64,000 nucleotides of DNA from JACTOJ01 sp032335695 (GTDB lineage Bacteria; Bacillota; Clostridia; Clostridiales; Clostridiaceae), in the NCBI RefSeq assembly GCF_032335695.1, contig NZ_JACTOJ010000008.1, forward strand, positions 1-64,000, written 5' to 3'. Below the pieces are notes generated by a model that was given only the letters and a program-made list of their open reading frames with translations, searched no databases and had not been told where the DNA came from. The position numbers and the translations under genes are program-made. This document shows, one piece after another, positions 26,579 through 35,364 of this stretch (the stretch's first letter is position 1; each line of letters opens with the position of its first letter).

Positions 26579-28180
26579 TTAAAATAATAAATTTCTATCA
26601 AAAAATCTTATTTTCTTTACTCCTTGGATTAGTTGTACCGCACCATAAAGACTATCTGGTGCATCATCATGCTTACAATTTTTGTTATAATCTTTTATTT
26701 GATTATTATATTGAATATTAGGATCACAAAATAAAATATGCCCATTTTTAACATCTGGCTCAAGACTTATAATTCTCTCATGTTTCTGACCTTTAGAATT
26801 AATACCTTCCACAGGAACATAAATTTTATTCTTCCACAGTTCTTCCTCAAGTTTTTGCTTTATGTAACTCTGTGCCTGTACCGTTTCAAATCCTACTTTC
26901 TCCACAGAATAATTCTTTAACTTTTCTACTACCACTTGGAATAAATCATCAGGAAGTAATTTATATATTGAACCATCAATCACATACATCTGCTTAGTTT
27001 TTCTGTGCCTTGCTAATATAGTTATTGCTGAATAATCATTACGTTTGCCTGCTTTTATAGCTGGATCAATATACATTACTATTTCCATATCCTCAAAATC
27101 AGGAAGCTTATCCCAATACTTAATTTCTTGAAATATATAATCATCTGTATTTCTTGGGTCGTTCTGCATTTCCTTATAGAAACTCTTTTCACCCATGCTT
27201 TGCTTCTTACACATTAAATAATAATAATCCAAATATTCATCCCACAATATTTCTGTTCCTTCTAGCATTTCATGTTTATGGGCATAAAAAAAAGATAGAG
27301 CTGTTTGAATTCTATCCTCATCCTGTAAATTATTATATTTTACTTGCCACTCTGCCCAAAGATCATCTCTTTCAGCGAAACTTAAAACAGCTGATTTTTT
27401 AATGCTTCTAACTCCTGGAATTTTTCCTTTAAGTAGTTCAGCCATTAAATCTTCTTCATTTAAAATAGTACCAACAACTAATATATTGGTATCCTTCGTG
27501 CCTATTGGAATAACAACATCTGTAAAAGTAGATTTAACTTGTTCACGTTTAGTTTCTGATTTTGCAGTATCATCTTTTAATAAATCATCTAGCAAAACCA
27601 ATGTTGGTCTGTATTGCTTATAATGTATACCTCTTAGCGAGCCATCAATTCCCCTTATCATTATGCAAGAATCAATACCACCTTTAGTTCTAATCCATAT
27701 CTCATTATTATTCCATCTGTTTCCCTTTTGAATACCAAAATCATCAATAAGCATTTGATTTTCTTCAAGTTCACCTTTAATCATATCAAGAAATGGAACT
27801 GCAATCTGCTCTGTAGCTGATATAATTAATGTAAACTGTGATTTATTATATAATGTTGAATACAACGGAAATAAAAAAGAATTGATTGTGCTTTTTCCAT
27901 GCTCTCTCGGCAATCCAAAAGCTTCAATCAACCCTTTATTATTTAACATATATTTCAGTTCATCAAAAAGCTCCCTGTGAAATTTTCCAAACTTCCTATC
28001 AAAGTATTTCGGAAAATAACAGAGAGCAAAGAATTCTATATCCATTTCACCAATCAACTTGCGAAGTTCTGAAAAGGAGAACTCTTCTACAAGCTGTTTT
28101 ATTTTGGGTGGTGAGAAATATTTTTGCATATATTGATGCAATAATTTGTTCTGATAATAATTTTGCTTTTGTATTTGCAC
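26579..28180 (-). CDS. terL: Terminase large subunit
   Basis: The ATPase domain shows Walker A GLPREHGKST (89-98) and Walker B LVLLDD (194-199). The nuclease domain has MYIDPAIKAGKR with Asp372 and a C-terminal HDDAPDSLYGAV where the two Asp complete the RNase-H-like metal site. Length 533 is typical. It starts with GTG behind AAGGAAG. It is the motor that translocates DNA through the portal and cuts genome ends, so the element can package its own DNA if the other head genes work. Confidence 0.93.
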   Translation of the reverse strand: MQIQKQNYYQNKLLHQYMQKYFSPPKIKQLVEEFSFSELRKLIGEMDIEFFALCYFPKYFDRKFGKFHRELFDELKYMLNNKGLIEAFGLPREHGKSTINSFLFPLYSTLYNKSQFTLIISATEQIAVPFLDMIKGELEENQMLIDDFGIQKGNRWNNNEIWIRTKGGIDSCIMIRGIDGSLRGIHYKQYRPTLVLLDDLLKDDTAKSETKREQVKSTFTDVVIPIGTKDTNILVVGTILNEEDLMAELLKGKIPGVRSIKKSAVLSFAERDDLWAEWQVKYNNLQDEDRIQTALSFFYAHKHEMLEGTEILWDEYLDYYYLMCKKQSMGEKSFYKEMQNDPRNTDDYIFQEIKYWDKLPDFEDMEIVMYIDPAIKAGKRNDYSAITILARHRKTKQMYVIDGSIYKLLPDDLFQVVVEKLKNYSVEKVGFETVQAQSYIKQKLEEELWKNKIYVPVEGINSKGQKHERIISLEPDVKNGHILFCDPNIQYNNQIKDYNKNCKHDDAPDSLYGAVQLIQGVKKIRFFDRNLLF

Positions 28181-28198
28181 TGCGTTCCACTTCCTTTT

Positions 28199-28846
28199 TT
28201 ATTTAAATTCATGTGATAATAAACTGTATATTCGCTTTAGTACCATAAACAATGTTAATATAAATGTTATTATGCAATAATATACTAAAACAGATAGTAT
28301 ATATTTAAATAACCACTTTGATACACCAATTACAAATACAAATGAAAAACTCAGTAATACTAACGATAAAACAATACAAAATGATATATTAGCATATGTT
28401 TCTTTTAATAATGTCCTCCTAATATTATAACTATTAGCATCGTTTTCATTATTTGCCATATCTTTTATTTTTCTTACCATATCCAATATTAATATTAATA
28501 AATTAAATAATAATCCTGTAAATATGGAGAATATAGTTATTACCGTATTTATATCTTGTTCATTTAATACTTTTTTCCATGCAAATAATACTGCAAATAC
28601 AAATGGAAAGATAAAAAAACAAATTGCTTCTGTTAAGTTAAGTGTTCCATTAGAAGAATTTGAACTTTTTAACGAATTTAAATGTTCTTTTATAATCTTT
28701 TTTATGCTAATTTTATCGATTTTTGAAAATCTTACAAAAAGAATAAAAGCACCAATTGTTAAGATAATAATTAATGCTTTGTAACTTATAAAACTCTGTA
28801 AAAATAATAATCCATTTCTTATTATATTTTCAATTTTTAATATCAA
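28199..28846 (-). CDS. Multi-pass membrane protein, possible defence effector
   Basis: Starting at TTG 28846 (AGAGAGGTG upstream), the 215 residues contain about five hydrophobic segments at roughly 18-38, 70-90, 98-120, 148-170 and 180-202, separated by basic loops. It is 6 nt from the 328-codon gene upstream and the pair sits between the small and large terminase genes. A cytosolic protein plus a membrane protein, as cargo in a phage-like island, is the shape of membrane-depolarising abortive infection systems; that is inference. Confidence 0.5.
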   Translation of the reverse strand: MILKIENIIRNGLLFLQSFISYKALIIILTIGAFILFVRFSKIDKISIKKIIKEHLNSLKSSNSSNGTLNLTEAICFFIFPFVFAVLFAWKKVLNEQDINTVITIFSIFTGLLFNLLILILDMVRKIKDMANNENDANSYNIRRTLLKETYANISFCIVLSLVLLSFSFVFVIGVSKWLFKYILSVLVYYCIITFILTLFMVLKRIYSLLSHEFK

Positions 28847-28852
28847 ATAATA

Positions 28853-29824
28853 TCACCTCTCTAAAAATAAAAGTCCCAAACTAATAAGAAAACTTTCTGC
28901 ATATTCTTTTGCTGTACTACTTATACTTTTGTATGTAGGATGTCCATTTTCTCCATACGTTAAATCGTCTGTCACATTATAGCTACCATTTATAGATTCT
29001 ATATTATTCATATTTATTGTTTTTGTTACATTATTTATAGATATTTCAACTTTTATGTTATCATACTTAAAATTTGTTATTTCAAACATTTCGGTTACAT
29101 TCTTGCCCTCATTTAGCATACTCCATATTTTATTATTAACAGGTAAGTTCTTTCTTCTTTTAGCTTTAAAAATATATTCTACAAAACCAACATTTTCAGT
29201 AAATCCTTCTCCATCAATTCTATCAGCAATATCTTTAGCTACACCATGTTTAATAAATTTCAATTGCTTAATACTACCTTTTTCAAAAAAACTTTTTAAA
29301 TAATCTTTTGGAAATAGTGGATTCATTTCTATCTTTATAGTAGGATAATTTTTTTCCATATAATCTTTTATATCATTTTCCAATGATGATTTAATTCCAT
29401 ATTGCATAAACCTTTGAAATATACAAACTCCTTTATTGGCATTTTGTGGCATGTAAATACCATAAAAAAAAGGGAGCATTTCTGCTGAATTAGGTAGCTT
29501 TTTATATTCTACTTTACCTGTATCAGTATTAAATATATCTGAAGAATATCCATAAGTCCCATTTTGAATTATACCTGTAATATGTTTGTATTTAATCATC
29601 TTATCTTGTTTTTCATCTTTTAATTGATTTTTTATAACAGTAATAACTTTTTTATTTTCTTCATTTTTAGAATAAACACTCTTCTTTGAATTAAAATAGT
29701 TATAAAGAATATCAATTATTGTGTAGTTATTTTTTAAATCTACTAGAGAATTGAACTTCATCTGTTCATTAGTTTTCTTGTCAATTATCTTAATTAAATA
29801 GCTTGTTAAAGATATTTTAGCCAT
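28853..29824 (-). CDS. Cytosolic partner of the membrane protein, unknown family
   Basis: From ATG 29824 behind GAGGTGGG the protein is about 323 residues. Notable segments are YGYSSDIFNTDTGKVEYKKL and FFYGIYMPQNANKGVCIFQR in the middle, then a C-terminal domain with ENVGFVEYIFKAKRRKNLPV. No Walker, protease or nuclease motif is evident. The middle segment looks like a folded sensor core. I do not recognise the family; the pairing with a membrane protein is the main clue. Confidence 0.5.
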   Translation of the reverse strand: MAKISLTSYLIKIIDKKTNEQMKFNSLVDLKNNYTIIDILYNYFNSKKSVYSKNEENKKVITVIKNQLKDEKQDKMIKYKHITGIIQNGTYGYSSDIFNTDTGKVEYKKLPNSAEMLPFFYGIYMPQNANKGVCIFQRFMQYGIKSSLENDIKDYMEKNYPTIKIEMNPLFPKDYLKSFFEKGSIKQLKFIKHGVAKDIADRIDGEGFTENVGFVEYIFKAKRRKNLPVNNKIWSMLNEGKNVTEMFEITNFKYDNIKVEISINNVTKTINMNNIESINGSYNVTDDLTYGENGHPTYKSISSTAKEYAESFLISLGLLFLER

Positions 29825-30034
29825 ATAAACCCACCTCACAAATTAATTAAATCAAGTATAAAATCTATTCGACAAAAGATTTTATCACTATGTTTAATTA
29901 TACATAATTCGGTTTATAATAACAATATTTTCCTGTAAAATTTACAATAAAAATTTCTGCAACATTTACTGACGGGCAATTTTTTTAAAATAGAAGTACC
30001 CCTCCCCTGAAGGCAATAAAAAAAGGAATGGTTT

Positions 30035-30883
30035 CTACCACTCCAAGCCTTCCAAAGCCTTAACTATATCATCTTCTGGGGTTTGAGTATATATATTTGT
30101 TGTTGTTATGCTTTCATGCCCTAATATTTGCTGGATTGTTGTTATCGGTATGTTCTTTTTGACCAAATTATATCCAAGTGTATGCCTTATCATATGAGGT
30201 GTAACCTTGATTTGAAGTCTTTCTCCATAACTTTCAAGTATAAGGTTGACTGCATTCCTTTTAATTGCTCCTCTTTGACCTATAAATAAGTATTCAGAGT
30301 CATAATCTCGCCTAACTTCAAGGTATTTATTAATTGCTTTCCTTCCATCCTTATTTATTGGAACAGTTCTCTTGGCATTACCTTTGCCAATAACCTGCAA
30401 ACTGCCTTTTCTTTCTGATATTTTTATGTCTGAAAGTTTAATATTGACCAATTCACTTACTCTAATACCTGTTTGAAGTAATATCTCTATAATACATATA
30501 TGCATTAGATTTCCTTCTCGGTGTATTTCACTTCTAAGTTTCCATAATTCTTTATCTGGAAGTCCTTTAAACTGCCTTTTATCCTTATCCTTTATAACTG
30601 AAACTGCAATTACTTCATTAATAATGCCATCCTGTTTCAAATACTTTAAAAATGAATTTATACTGGCAAGTTTACGGTTTATTGTTATGACTGCTTCACC
30701 TGAACCTTGCAAATGCTTTTTATATTCCACCAAGTCCAGTTCAATAACCTTTTCAATACCTGCATCCGTTCTGCTTTCGTACCAAGCTACAAATGCCTTC
30801 GTATCTCTTACATAGCAGGAAACAGTATTTATACTTTTATCTTTTGCCTGTAAATATCCTTTGAAACCGTTGATATAGCTCAT
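30035..30883 (-). CDS. Tyrosine recombinase (XerC/D-type)
   Basis: An N-terminal SAM-like core-binding domain (FKGYLQAKDKSINTVSCYVR) is followed by a catalytic domain with all main residues: Arg in TGIRVSEL, His-x2-Arg in HMIRHT, His in LGHES, and nucleophile Tyr in TTTNIYT (Arg144, His233, Arg236, His259, Tyr268 counted from a GTG nine bases upstream). It lies between packaging genes, not at the element boundary, so it may resolve multimers or be an unused second integrase. RBS GAAGGTG. Confidence 0.9.
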   Translation of the reverse strand: MSYINGFKGYLQAKDKSINTVSCYVRDTKAFVAWYESRTDAGIEKVIELDLVEYKKHLQGSGEAVITINRKLASINSFLKYLKQDGIINEVIAVSVIKDKDKRQFKGLPDKELWKLRSEIHREGNLMHICIIEILLQTGIRVSELVNIKLSDIKISERKGSLQVIGKGNAKRTVPINKDGRKAINKYLEVRRDYDSEYLFIGQRGAIKRNAVNLILESYGERLQIKVTPHMIRHTLGYNLVKKNIPITTIQQILGHESITTTNIYTQTPEDDIVKALEGLEW

Positions 30884-31024
30884 ATATAGCACCTTCTTTC
30901 ATTGGTTACATGATACCTCTGAAAGGAATTAATCTCAATACATAACTGCGATTATGTTGTGAGTTTCTTAGATTTTCCAACGGTTTTAAGCCATTCTTAA
31001 AGGGTTAAAAAGCATTTATCTATA

Positions 31025-31062
31025 AAAAAACTGGATACATAATATTTATTAGTTATGCTCCA
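31025..31062 (-). terminator. Terminator after the small terminase gene
   Basis: On the minus strand CTGGAGCATA...TATGTATCCAG forms an imperfect stem followed by TTTTTTT, directly after the stop codon of the small terminase gene. Confidence 0.65.
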
Positions 31063-31066
31063 GCAT

Positions 31067-31849
31067 TTATATTCCTATTGAATTCTCTTCATCCCCATTA
31101 TAATCGTTATTATCAGTTTCATCAATAAATCCTTCATCCGTTTCTTCTGTAATTTCAGGTTCTTTTAATTCTGATATTTCTTCACCTGCTATGGAATAAT
31201 CTGCATCAAGAACATCATCCTTTATCATATTAAGGAACAGTCTTTTTCTTTCTTCTTCCTGAGCCTTAGTATCAAATATAATTTCTTTTCTTTCGCTCCA
31301 TTCATCACGTTTACGATTCTTCAACCAAAAAGCTTGAGCTGCTGGATTCGCAGGCATATGCTTCTTAGTCTTCTCTATTCGTGTTCTTTTCTTTCCATTT
31401 TTATCTTCCTCAACAATTGTTTTAATTTCTTCATAATCATATCCAAGGGCAGAATTTAAAAGTGCATTTTCAACTTTTGTATCCATAACAGACTTAGACA
31501 TCCGCACTAACTCTAAAAGAATTGGGTATTTATTCTGATACTCATACCATGTGCTTTCGGGTATATCTAACCTACTGCATATAACCTGATTCGTTAATCC
31601 TTCCTCACACCACTGCTGAATGTCTTTAAGTCTCGGCACTATATGGGTTTCCCACTTGGATTTTCTGTCTATAACCTCTGCAAATTCAGGATGTTTTTTC
31701 TTATACTCATATATCATAGACACATGAATATCAAGCCTTTCAGCAATTTGTTCATCTGTAAGTCCTTGAATTATCCATTCCTTTATTTCAGTTAACCTCG
31801 GCTCAACATTGGTTTCATACTTGGTTAAAGCCTTTCTATTATTTTTCAT
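31067..31849 (-). CDS. Terminase small subunit with two tandem HTH repeats
   Basis: Residues about 10-55 and 60-105 are an internal duplication. Each copy reads T/H-x-V/I-x-PRL, then a helix, GLTDEQIAERLDIHVSMIYEYK or GLTNQVICSRLDIPESTWYEYQ, then K-Y/H-P. These are homeodomain-like DNA-binding helices suited to pac-site recognition. A helical oligomerisation region follows (LLNSALGYDYEEI, AFWLKNRKRDEWSE) and a strongly acidic tail. RBS GGAGGTGAG. The large subunit lies 2.9 kb further on, beyond cargo genes. Confidence 0.8.
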   Translation of the reverse strand: MKNNRKALTKYETNVEPRLTEIKEWIIQGLTDEQIAERLDIHVSMIYEYKKKHPEFAEVIDRKSKWETHIVPRLKDIQQWCEEGLTNQVICSRLDIPESTWYEYQNKYPILLELVRMSKSVMDTKVENALLNSALGYDYEEIKTIVEEDKNGKKRTRIEKTKKHMPANPAAQAFWLKNRKRDEWSERKEIIFDTKAQEEERKRLFLNMIKDDVLDADYSIAGEEISELKEPEITEETDEGFIDETDNNDYNGDEENSIGI

Positions 31850-31865
31850 CACCTCACCTCCAAAC

Positions 31866-31893
31866 TAAAAAAGAGCCTTGCTATTGGCTCTCT
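31866..31893 (-). terminator. Terminator after the 261-residue membrane protein gene
   Basis: GAGCC AATAGCAA GGCTC TTTTTT on the minus strand, immediately past the stop codon. Confidence 0.8.
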
Positions 31894-31897
31894 CATA

Positions 31898-32683
31898 TTA
31901 ATGAATATATTTAGGATATACTATAAAACCCAAAGCATAAATAATTACCATAGCAATAACTATAATCAAAAATGGTGTTTTTAGCAAAGAAATAACTTCA
32001 TTAAAATATATTTTTAATTTATTTATACCTTTAATTTTCTTCATATATATTTTTTTATATTCCATATTCAATCTGATAGCAGACATACTATAATTAGTAG
32101 CCATAAGGAGAAACATCATTTTCCCTATTGGCAAATAAACCTGTCTAAAACTTTTTGATGAACCCTGTAAAATAAACGAGACAATGGAACAAATTAAAAA
32201 TGTCCATAAAATAGGTTGAAGTACCGAATGATAATATTGAAATTGTTTATTATCTTTAAATTTTTTACAAGCATTTTTTTCAGAAAGTTTAAATCTAAAA
32301 ATAAAAAACAGAACAGTATCATGTGTACTTCTAAAGAACAATATAAAAAATATCAAATATATGTAATATGTATCGATACTATATATATGTTCAGCACCAT
32401 AAAGTACAAACAGTGAGATAATCATAATAATACTTGTCACTATTACTTTGGCTTTATGCTTTGTCCTTTGCTCATTAAAATAATTCAGATAATCTATTTT
32501 AAAGACCACCTCATAAACTACTAATGTAATGATGAATAGTATAATTCCAATTAAAAATTTTATTATTGATGTACTAATTTTAAATTTCCCCCCTCTTGCA
32601 ACATAATTATAAGGTAAATATACCACCAAAGGATTCTTTTTACAATATTCCATGTAAAACTCTACTATTCTACAGCTTTTCAA
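31898..32683 (-). CDS. Polytopic membrane protein of unknown function
   Basis: About six hydrophobic segments are spread over 261 residues, with a Tyr-rich loop (IYSIDTYYIYLIFFILFFRSTHD) in the middle and basic cytoplasmic loops such as KKIYMKKIKGINKLK. No transporter motif is visible. The TTG at 32683 has no good ribosome site and the ATG at 32653 is an alternative start. It is isolated by terminators on both sides, so it is its own cargo unit. Confidence 0.5.
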   Translation of the reverse strand: MKSCRIVEFYMEYCKKNPLVVYLPYNYVARGGKFKISTSIIKFLIGIILFIITLVVYEVVFKIDYLNYFNEQRTKHKAKVIVTSIIMIISLFVLYGAEHIYSIDTYYIYLIFFILFFRSTHDTVLFFIFRFKLSEKNACKKFKDNKQFQYYHSVLQPILWTFLICSIVSFILQGSSKSFRQVYLPIGKMMFLLMATNYSMSAIRLNMEYKKIYMKKIKGINKLKIYFNEVISLLKTPFLIIVIAMVIIYALGFIVYPKYIH

Positions 32684-32753
32684 TATTTAATTTACAAATT
32701 AAAATCCACCATATATGTTTTATTGTATAGCACTTTAGTTACATTTTTAACTT

Positions 32754-32777
32754 AAAAAGGAGCTTCATCAGCCCCTT
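32754..32777 (-). terminator. Terminator after a 66-codon gene
   Basis: GGGGCTGATGAAGCTCC followed by TTTTT on the minus strand, 6 nt beyond the stop codon. Confidence 0.75.
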
Positions 32778-32782
32778 ATCAC

Positions 32783-32983
32783 CTACTTCAATATTCCAAT
32801 CTTTTCATCAAACTCATCAATCATCTCCTCATCCAATCCCCAGAATAAAACCAAATCTTCATATACTTCTCTCAGCTTTTTTAAATCCTCCTTAGCATCT
32901 TCTTCTCCAAGCACACATAACTTTTCCTTAGCTGTAGCAAGTAAGCCTTTCAAAGTTTCCTTAATCAAATATTCAGTTTTCAT
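32783..32983 (-). CDS. Small acidic helical protein
   Basis: From ATG 32983 behind AAGGTGGAG the protein is 66 residues, with KETLKGLLATAKEKL and an acidic C terminus ending DEFDEKIGIL. A 17-codon upstream extension lacks a ribosome site. Family unknown. Confidence 0.5.
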   Translation of the reverse strand: MKTEYLIKETLKGLLATAKEKLCVLGEEDAKEDLKKLREVYEDLVLFWGLDEEMIDEFDEKIGILK

Positions 32984-33181
32984 TAATACTCCACCTTTCA
33001 ATATTGGGTTAGGTAGTACATTACCTCTGAACATGTCTAAAAGTAAAGTTGAAATATATATCCATCTAACCCGTTTATACCTGCCCCAACGTTACAACAA
33101 AAAAATAAGGTCGAGCACTTACCCTACCTTGATAAAAATATTGCAACACAAGCCCTTACAAAGCCAAGAAAAAAGGGAAGC

Positions 33182-33964
33182 TTATTGCTCCCCAGTTGTC
33201 TCTTCAATTTTCTTTTCAGGTTTTCCATGTCTAAAAGCAGCATTACCTTCTAATTTTCCAAGTAATATTTTCCTTGCAATTTTATATTCATCTCCTATCA
33301 TACCAAGCCTTATTAAAAAAACTCTGAACGTAAACTTTGGATTATCAGTGGAACTGACCTTTGCTGAAGCATGTTTTAAAGTTTTTGCATTTTGATTTAA
33401 AAGTTCTATAAATTGAGTATATGCTGTAATATTTTCTACTTTAGCTTTTATAAAGTTAAAACTTATTTTCTGTTCTTCAAAGTTAAACTCAATCTGTATA
33501 CAGCTTTCTTTTCCAGCTATAGCCTTTTGAAAATCATCTATATTAGAAATCTTTGCTTCATTAATTTCTTTTATAAACTCCTCGGCTACTATGTTTTCTT
33601 CAATCCCTAAAGATTTCTGAATAAGTTCATGTTTGCTGTATATCATATTCACTAAATTTCTTAGACTTATTCCTGTATGTCCTGCTATTGGAACTGATAT
33701 ATCAGCTGATATAATTTGAGGTTCTGCTTCTGTATTCTCTTCTATAACATTCTTTTCTTCCTGCACCTGAATTTTAACTGCTGGCTTTAATATATCTTCA
33801 AGTTCTAATTCTTTGCCTTCTGTATTTGTAATCTTTCCTGCTTTATCAATTGTGTAAGTTTCTGCTTCAGTTATAATTTGATATGCAAAGCTTGGCACTC
33901 CCATATATTCAGCCTTAGCTCCAAAATGCTCACTTAAAACTTTTACGATTTCTTTTCTATCCAT
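33182..33964 (-). CDS. Phage-type protein of unknown function
   Basis: The 260 residues start MDRKEIVKVLSEHFGAKAEY and PSFAYQI, with EAETYTIDKAGKI as a short beta unit, then an acidic linker, then GHTGISLRNLVNMIYSKHELI and a C-terminal helical domain ending in FRVFLIRLGMIGDEYK. I have the impression of a family common in Firmicute phage-like elements, but cannot name a function. RBS TTGGAGGG. Confidence 0.5.
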   Translation of the reverse strand: MDRKEIVKVLSEHFGAKAEYMGVPSFAYQIITEAETYTIDKAGKITNTEGKELELEDILKPAVKIQVQEEKNVIEENTEAEPQIISADISVPIAGHTGISLRNLVNMIYSKHELIQKSLGIEENIVAEEFIKEINEAKISNIDDFQKAIAGKESCIQIEFNFEEQKISFNFIKAKVENITAYTQFIELLNQNAKTLKHASAKVSSTDNPKFTFRVFLIRLGMIGDEYKIARKILLGKLEGNAAFRHGKPEKKIEETTGEQ

Positions 33965-34063
33965 AATAAAATCCCTCCAATGTATTTGTTGTGTACATTA
34001 ATCACTCTACAAGCACATTAAGTCAATACAATTAAGGGGATAATAAAAAGCAATTAATAGAAT

Positions 34064-35314
34064 TTATTCTTCTACTAACTGCTTACTTTTTAATTCCGAA
34101 AATTTTATTTGCTGTCCTTCTCTTTCAATAATAACATCATCACCATTTATTCCATCCTTATAATTAATCCATCTTTCCACAATAACCTGTGCATATTTAG
34201 GATCAAGTTCTGAGCCATAACAAATTCTATCAGTATTGTCTGCTGCAATTAATGTAGTCCCACTTCCAAGAAATGTATCTACAACAATATCACCGTATTT
34301 ACTAGAATTCTTTATAATATATTCAATAAGAGAAACTGGCTTCATTGTAGGATGAATGTCATTTCTTGCAGGCTTGTCAAAATTCCAAACTGTACTCTGC
34401 TTTCTGTCTCCATTCCAATAATGTGAGCCTGTAGGTTTCCATCCAAACAAAGCAGGTTCATGTTGCCATTGGTACGGCTGTCTTCCCATTACAAAAGTGT
34501 TTTTCACCCAAATACAGCATTGAGAATGTTTAAAACCTGAATCAACAAATGCTTGTCTAAAAATTAAGCCTTTTGCATCTGCATGGAATATATACATACT
34601 TGCACCATCATCTGATATTTCATAAACTCTTTTAAATGCTTCAAGTAAAAAATTATAGAATTCTTCATCATTTAAATTGTCATTTTCAATAGTTAAAGCA
34701 TCTTCAGTTTTACCAACATATGAAATTCCATAAGGAGGATCTACAACAGTAAGCTTTGCCTTTTTGCCATTCATTAACTTCTCAATATCATCAGTTTTAG
34801 TTGCATCACCGCAAATAATCCTATGCTTGCCTAGTATAATAATATCTCCTGCTTTAATTACAGGTTCTTCTGGTGGCTCAGGGATTTCTTCTTCCTTTTG
34901 CTGTTCATCTTTACCTATGTATTCATCCCATAATTTTTCAGCTTCACTCATATCAAAACCTGTAAGTTCCACATTATAATCTTCGACCTTTAAATCATCC
35001 AGTAATTTTGCCAATGCTTCTGAGTCCCAATCACCTGATATTTTATTTAAAGCAACATTTAATGCTTTCTCCTTAGTTTTATCAATATCAATTACAACAC
35101 ATTCCACTTCATCATAACCAAGTTCTTTTAAAACTTTTGCTCTTTGATGACCTCCAACAATAGTCATATCACTGTTTACAATAATAGGTTCACAATAACC
35201 AAATTCATTAATACTGTTCTTTATTTTTTCAAATTCTGCATCTCCAGCTTTTAAATCCTTACGTGGATTATATTCAGCATGTTTAAGTTGGTCTATTTTT
35301 AACTTTTTAAATTC
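34064..35314 (-). CDS. ParB-domain DNA methyltransferase (N6-adenine/N4-cytosine)
   Basis: Residues about 18-110 (counted from ATG 35362) are a ParB/Srx-like domain with NPRK and GGHQRAKVLKELG. A linker leads to a beta-class methyltransferase with DPPYG (208-212), HPTMKP near 337 and the SAM motif FLGSGTT (364-370). Such fusions are frequent in phages and protect element DNA or mark packaging sites. I prefer TTG 35314, 5-6 nt after AGGAGAGG, over ATG 35362, which lies inside a GTAGGAG/CTCCTAC hairpin at 35340-35368. Confidence 0.85.
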   Translation of the reverse strand, partial: EFKKLKIDQLKHAEYNPRKDLKAGDAEFEKIKNSINEFGYCEPIIVNSDMTIVGGHQRAKVLKELGYDEVECVVIDIDKTKEKALNVALNKISGDWDSEALAKLLDDLKVEDYNVELTGFDMSEAEKLWDEYIGKDEQQKEEEIPEPPEEPVIKAGDIIILGKHRIICGDATKTDDIEKLMNGKKAKLTVVDPPYGISYVGKTEDALTIENDNLNDEEFYNFLLEAFKRVYEISDDGASMYIFHADAKGLIFRQAFVDSGFKHSQCCIWVKNTFVMGRQPYQWQHEPALFGWKPTGSHYWNGDRKQSTVWNFDKPARNDIHPTMKPVSLIEYIIKNSSKYGDIVVDTFLGSGTTLIAADNTDRICYGSELDPKYAQVIVERWINYKDGINGDDVIIEREGQQIKFSELKSKQLVEE

Positions 35315-35364
35315 CAATATAACCTCTCCTCTCAAAATAGTAGGAGCATCCATTACAGACACTC

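Noticed and set aside
28853..29824. Kiwa-type (KwaA/KwaB) assignment for the membrane-plus-cytosolic pair
   Set aside because: Sizes and TM count are similar, but I cannot see DUF4868 signatures in the soluble protein, so the name was not used.
30035..30883. Tyrosine recombinase as the integrase that placed the element
   Set aside because: It lies in the middle of packaging genes, whereas both candidate attachment cores adjoin serine recombinases.
33033..33181. Plus-strand reading frame opening MSKSKVEIYIHLTRLY
   Set aside because: No ribosome site, and most of the frame is antisense to the 260-codon gene.
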